Positions 15,448 through 17,227 of a stretch of DNA of 17,227 bases are shown piece by piece. The stretch's first letter is position 1; each line of letters starts with the position of its first letter. The stretch is from Anaerolineales bacterium UBA3940 (GTDB lineage: Bacteria; Chloroflexota; Anaerolineae; Aggregatilineales; UBA3940). The translations under genes and the position numbers were made by a program. The notes under the pieces were generated by a model. The model saw only the letters and a list, made by a program, of their open reading frames with translations. It had not been told where the DNA came from and ran no database searches. The DNA lies in assembly GCA_002385675.1 (NCBI GenBank), contig DGDY01000030.1, positions 1 through 17,227 on the forward strand, written 5' to 3'.

Positions 15448-15531
15448 CAGGTCTGGGTGTAGGGCTGGTTTTCGGGCATAATTGCCCGGTTTGGATGTAA
15501 AGAGTTGTTAGCGCTATCAAGAGATCGAGAA

Positions 15532-15587
15532 TCGCCCCCTAGCAGGGGGAGATGGTAGGTCGCGGGCGACCACTGGCAGAGGGGGTG
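15532..15587. repeat. Structured intergenic repeat, copy lacking its left outer arm
   Basis: Hairpin 1 pairs TCGCCCCCT (15532-15540) with AGGGGGAGA (15544-15552), with one G-A mismatch. Hairpin 2 pairs GGTCGC (15558-15563) with GCGACC (15566-15571). The right outer arm AGAGGGGG (15578-15585) follows the same spacing as in 10134-10200, but no CCCCC arm precedes hairpin 1. It ends directly beside the stop codon of the M20 peptidase gene (15591-15589). The remaining spacer to 15447 shows nothing clear. Confidence 0.75.
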
Positions 15588-15588
15588 T

Positions 15589-16731
15589 TTACCCCGGCCA
15601 CTCCAGCATGAGGGCAGCGATCAGCGTGGCGCTGTCTGCCATGGAGGGCACGTACAGGAACTCGCGGTCGGTGTGTGCGCCGTCGCCGAGCGGGCCAAGC
15701 CCGTCGAGCGTGGGCGTGCCGATGGCCGCCGTGTAATTGCCGTCCGAACCGCCGCCCGTGCCCGCCTCCTTGAGCGTAAGGCCATACCCCGCCGCGATCT
15801 GCTGCGCCCGCTGGAACGTCTCGATCATCAGGGCGTTGCGCTCCATGGGCGGGCGGTCGAAGCCGCCGGAAATTTCCAGCCGCGCGCCGTCGAGCACGGG
15901 CTGGAGCGCCATAACCTGCTCGTGCAGCCGGTCCATCTCGGCGACCGTCATCGCCCGCACGTCTACTTGCGCCTCGCACATGTCGGGTATGACGTTCGTG
16001 CGTGTCCCCCCGTTGATGATGCCCACGTTCACCGTCGTGCCGCGGGAGTAGTCCGTCATCTGCTGGAGCCTGACGATCTGATGCGCCATCTCCTCGATGG
16101 CATTCACGCCGTGCTCGTGCGCGCCGCCCGCGTGCGCGGACGAGCCGTACGTCCGCACGGTGTAGCGCCCAACCGCCTTGCGCCACGTCTTGAGCGAGCC
16201 GTCGGGCAGTGCGGCCTCCATCACCATCGCCAGCGCCGCGCCCTCCGCGACCTGCTGGATGAGGTCGCGCGAGTAAAAGCTGCCCGTCTCCTCGTCGGTC
16301 GTCATCAGTGCGATGATGGGCCGCTCCGGGAACAGGCCCAGCTCGTGCAGGCCGCTGATGGCACTGAGCACGGTCGCCACGCCGCCCTTCATGTCGTACG
16401 AGCCCGGCCCGTACAGCCTGTCATCCTCCAGCCGCACCGGGTTGCGCTCCGCTGCGCCGATGGGATGCACGGTGTCGAGGTGGCAGAGCAGCAGCAGCGG
16501 CGCACCGGGCTGGTCGGTGTGCCAGCGCGCCTCGATGATGTCCCCAACCTCCTCACGCGGGTGGATGATCATGTCTGCCCCACAGGCGGCAAGCTCCTCG
16601 GCGACACGCTCGACCAGCCGGTCCACGGTGAACTTGACCGTCGTAGGGGATTCCATCTCGACCAGTTCGCGGGCGAGACGGGCCATCTCGTCGAGCCTGC
16701 TGGTAAAAAAGCGGCGGAGGTCGGCCTTCAT
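15589..16731 (-). CDS. M20 family metallopeptidase (glutamate carboxypeptidase/CPG2-like)
   Basis: This 380-residue di-zinc hydrolase cleaves a C-terminal amino acid or amide bond from small substrates. Metal ligands and catalytic residues are in place: H84 and D86 in LLCHLDTVHP, bridging D113 in GPGSYDMKGG, general base E147 with E148 in TTDEETGS, E172 in VMEAALPDG and H353 in GAHTDREFLY. The dimerisation (lid) domain spans about 185-300, including GSSAHAGGAHEHGVNAIEEMA. The pattern fits the CPG2/ArgE-DapE group; the substrate is unknown. ATG 16731 has GGGAG nine bases upstream and begins where the family begins, so the 12-residue longer start was rejected. It follows the upstream repeat-protein gene by 36 bp on the same strand, probably as an operon. 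No signal peptide is seen. Confidence 0.92.
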   Translation of the reverse strand: MKADLRRFFTSRLDEMARLARELVEMESPTTVKFTVDRLVERVAEELAACGADMIIHPREEVGDIIEARWHTDQPGAPLLLLCHLDTVHPIGAAERNPVRLEDDRLYGPGSYDMKGGVATVLSAISGLHELGLFPERPIIALMTTDEETGSFYSRDLIQQVAEGAALAMVMEAALPDGSLKTWRKAVGRYTVRTYGSSAHAGGAHEHGVNAIEEMAHQIVRLQQMTDYSRGTTVNVGIINGGTRTNVIPDMCEAQVDVRAMTVAEMDRLHEQVMALQPVLDGARLEISGGFDRPPMERNALMIETFQRAQQIAAGYGLTLKEAGTGGGSDGNYTAAIGTPTLDGLGPLGDGAHTDREFLYVPSMADSATLIAALMLEWPG

Positions 16732-16767
16732 CGGTTGCTGCTCCCTGCTGTGTGTACTTCGTGACAA

Positions 16768-17227
16768 TCAGCCGCCAAACGGACACAGGTCGGCGGCGGT
16801 ATAGGTCGGGTTGGCATACCCGAAGCTGTTCAATACCTCGTAGGATGACGGGGCGGTGCGGGCGTAGCCCGTCACGGCGGAGCAGGCGCGGCCCGTGTCG
16901 CCGCTCGCCGTGTACTCCCGCCAGAAGATCTGCGCCATCTCCGCGAAGGCGCTGCCCGCCAGACCCCGGTTCAGCGCTGGCGCCGTGCCGGGCACCGGCG
17001 TGATCTCGCCGGTGGGTACGAGTGTGTAGGCGGCGATCAGTTCGTCGTGTGCGGCCTGCGCTTCTGCAGTGTTGCCCTGCGCCGCCTCGGCCAGCATCAG
17101 CCGGAAGCGGGCATAGGCCCGCAGATGGGATGCCTCGTCCGGGTAGCGCCAGCTTTGCAGGGCGTCATCGGTCGCCGCGCGCGCGTAGAACTCGGCAGCA
17201 GAGGCGTAGTCGCCCGCCCGCATCGCG
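16768..17227 (-). CDS. C-terminal part of a probable TPR-like repeat protein (partial)
   Basis: This is the last 152 or so residues of a longer protein whose start lies beyond the window; the frame is open at the edge. The sequence has helical repeats rich in Ala and aromatics: AGDYASAAEFYARAA looks like half of a tetratricopeptide repeat, and YARFRLMLAEAAQGNTAEAQAAHDELIAAY looks like another (given as blocks). A less helical tail follows, with two Cys (RACSAV and DLCPFGG). A protein-interaction scaffold or a secreted/lipoprotein solenoid would fit, but the N-terminus is needed. It runs with the M20 peptidase gene 36 bp downstream. Function not recognised. Confidence 0.65.
   Translation of the reverse strand, partial: AMRAGDYASAAEFYARAATDDALQSWRYPDEASHLRAYARFRLMLAEAAQGNTAEAQAAHDELIAAYTLVPTGEITPVPGTAPALNRGLAGSAFAEMAQIFWREYTASGDTGRACSAVTGYARTAPSSYEVLNSFGYANPTYTAADLCPFGG

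Noticed and set aside
10134..15587. CRISPR-like array
   Set aside because: The repeats are palindromic, dispersed and not regularly spaced, and there are no cas genes.
15673..16764. 363-codon plus-strand frame opposite the M20 peptidase
   Set aside because: The peptidase shows every metal ligand on the minus strand; the plus-strand frame is Arg/His/Val-rich without family features.

Overview
The window is GC-rich, densely coded bacterial chromosomal DNA with no rRNA, tRNA, CRISPR array, integrase or IS transposase. The best guess for its source is a Chloroflexota (Anaerolineae-like) bacterium. The reasons are the style of the 2-oxoacid dehydrogenase genes, a helix-hairpin-helix protein with an unnamed C-terminal domain of a type I associate with that phylum, and GC-rich palindromic intergenic repeats of the CCCTCACCCC, CCCCCT and GTAGGGGCG kinds. 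This is inference from gene style, not phylogeny.

Layout. Bases 1-4086 (+) hold a 2-oxoacid dehydrogenase operon: E1 alpha (5' end cut by the window), E1 beta, an unrelated helix-hairpin-helix DNA-binding protein, then the lipoyl E2. No E3 (lipoamide dehydrogenase) is present. A lone CheY-like receiver (4232-4618, +) follows, converging on a PhoB/PhoR-like two-component pair (regulator 6515-5829, kinase 5827-4649, both -). Upstream of that pair is a membrane-anchored endonuclease/exonuclease/phosphatase-family protein (7627-6593, -). Diverging from it are a GNAT acetyltransferase and an overlapping N6-adenine DNA methyltransferase (7796-10040, +). A 266-bp spacer packed with three kinds of palindromic element separates these from a YpdA-like flavoprotein reductase (11404-10307, -). 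Next, still on the minus strand, is an ABC-2 exporter operon transcribed ATPase, permease, permease (14032-11494), whose two permeases are paralogues. It diverges from a glycerophosphodiester phosphodiesterase (14268-15002, +), with a perfect 9-bp inverted repeat between them. The phosphodiesterase converges, 5 bp apart, on a small DUF559/Vsr-like nuclease-fold protein. The window ends with an M20 metallopeptidase and the C-terminal end of a probable repeat protein, both on the minus strand.

The most unusual feature is the intergenic DNA. At least seven palindromic elements lie outside genes, several starting within 3 to 17 bases of a stop codon. Two (10134-10200 and 12256-12352) fold on paper into an outer stem enclosing two hairpins, like a three-way junction. 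A third copy (15532-15587) shares a consensus with the first and shows a compensatory base-pair change in one hairpin. These look like a REP-like structured repeat family, possibly non-autonomous mobile elements or RNA 3'-end structures. Everything else is conventional, and no defence island or new multi-gene system is evident.

Several start codons were moved inward from the longest reading frame, guided by ribosome-binding sites, homology boundaries and, for the phosphatase-family gene, a promoter lying between the two candidate starts.
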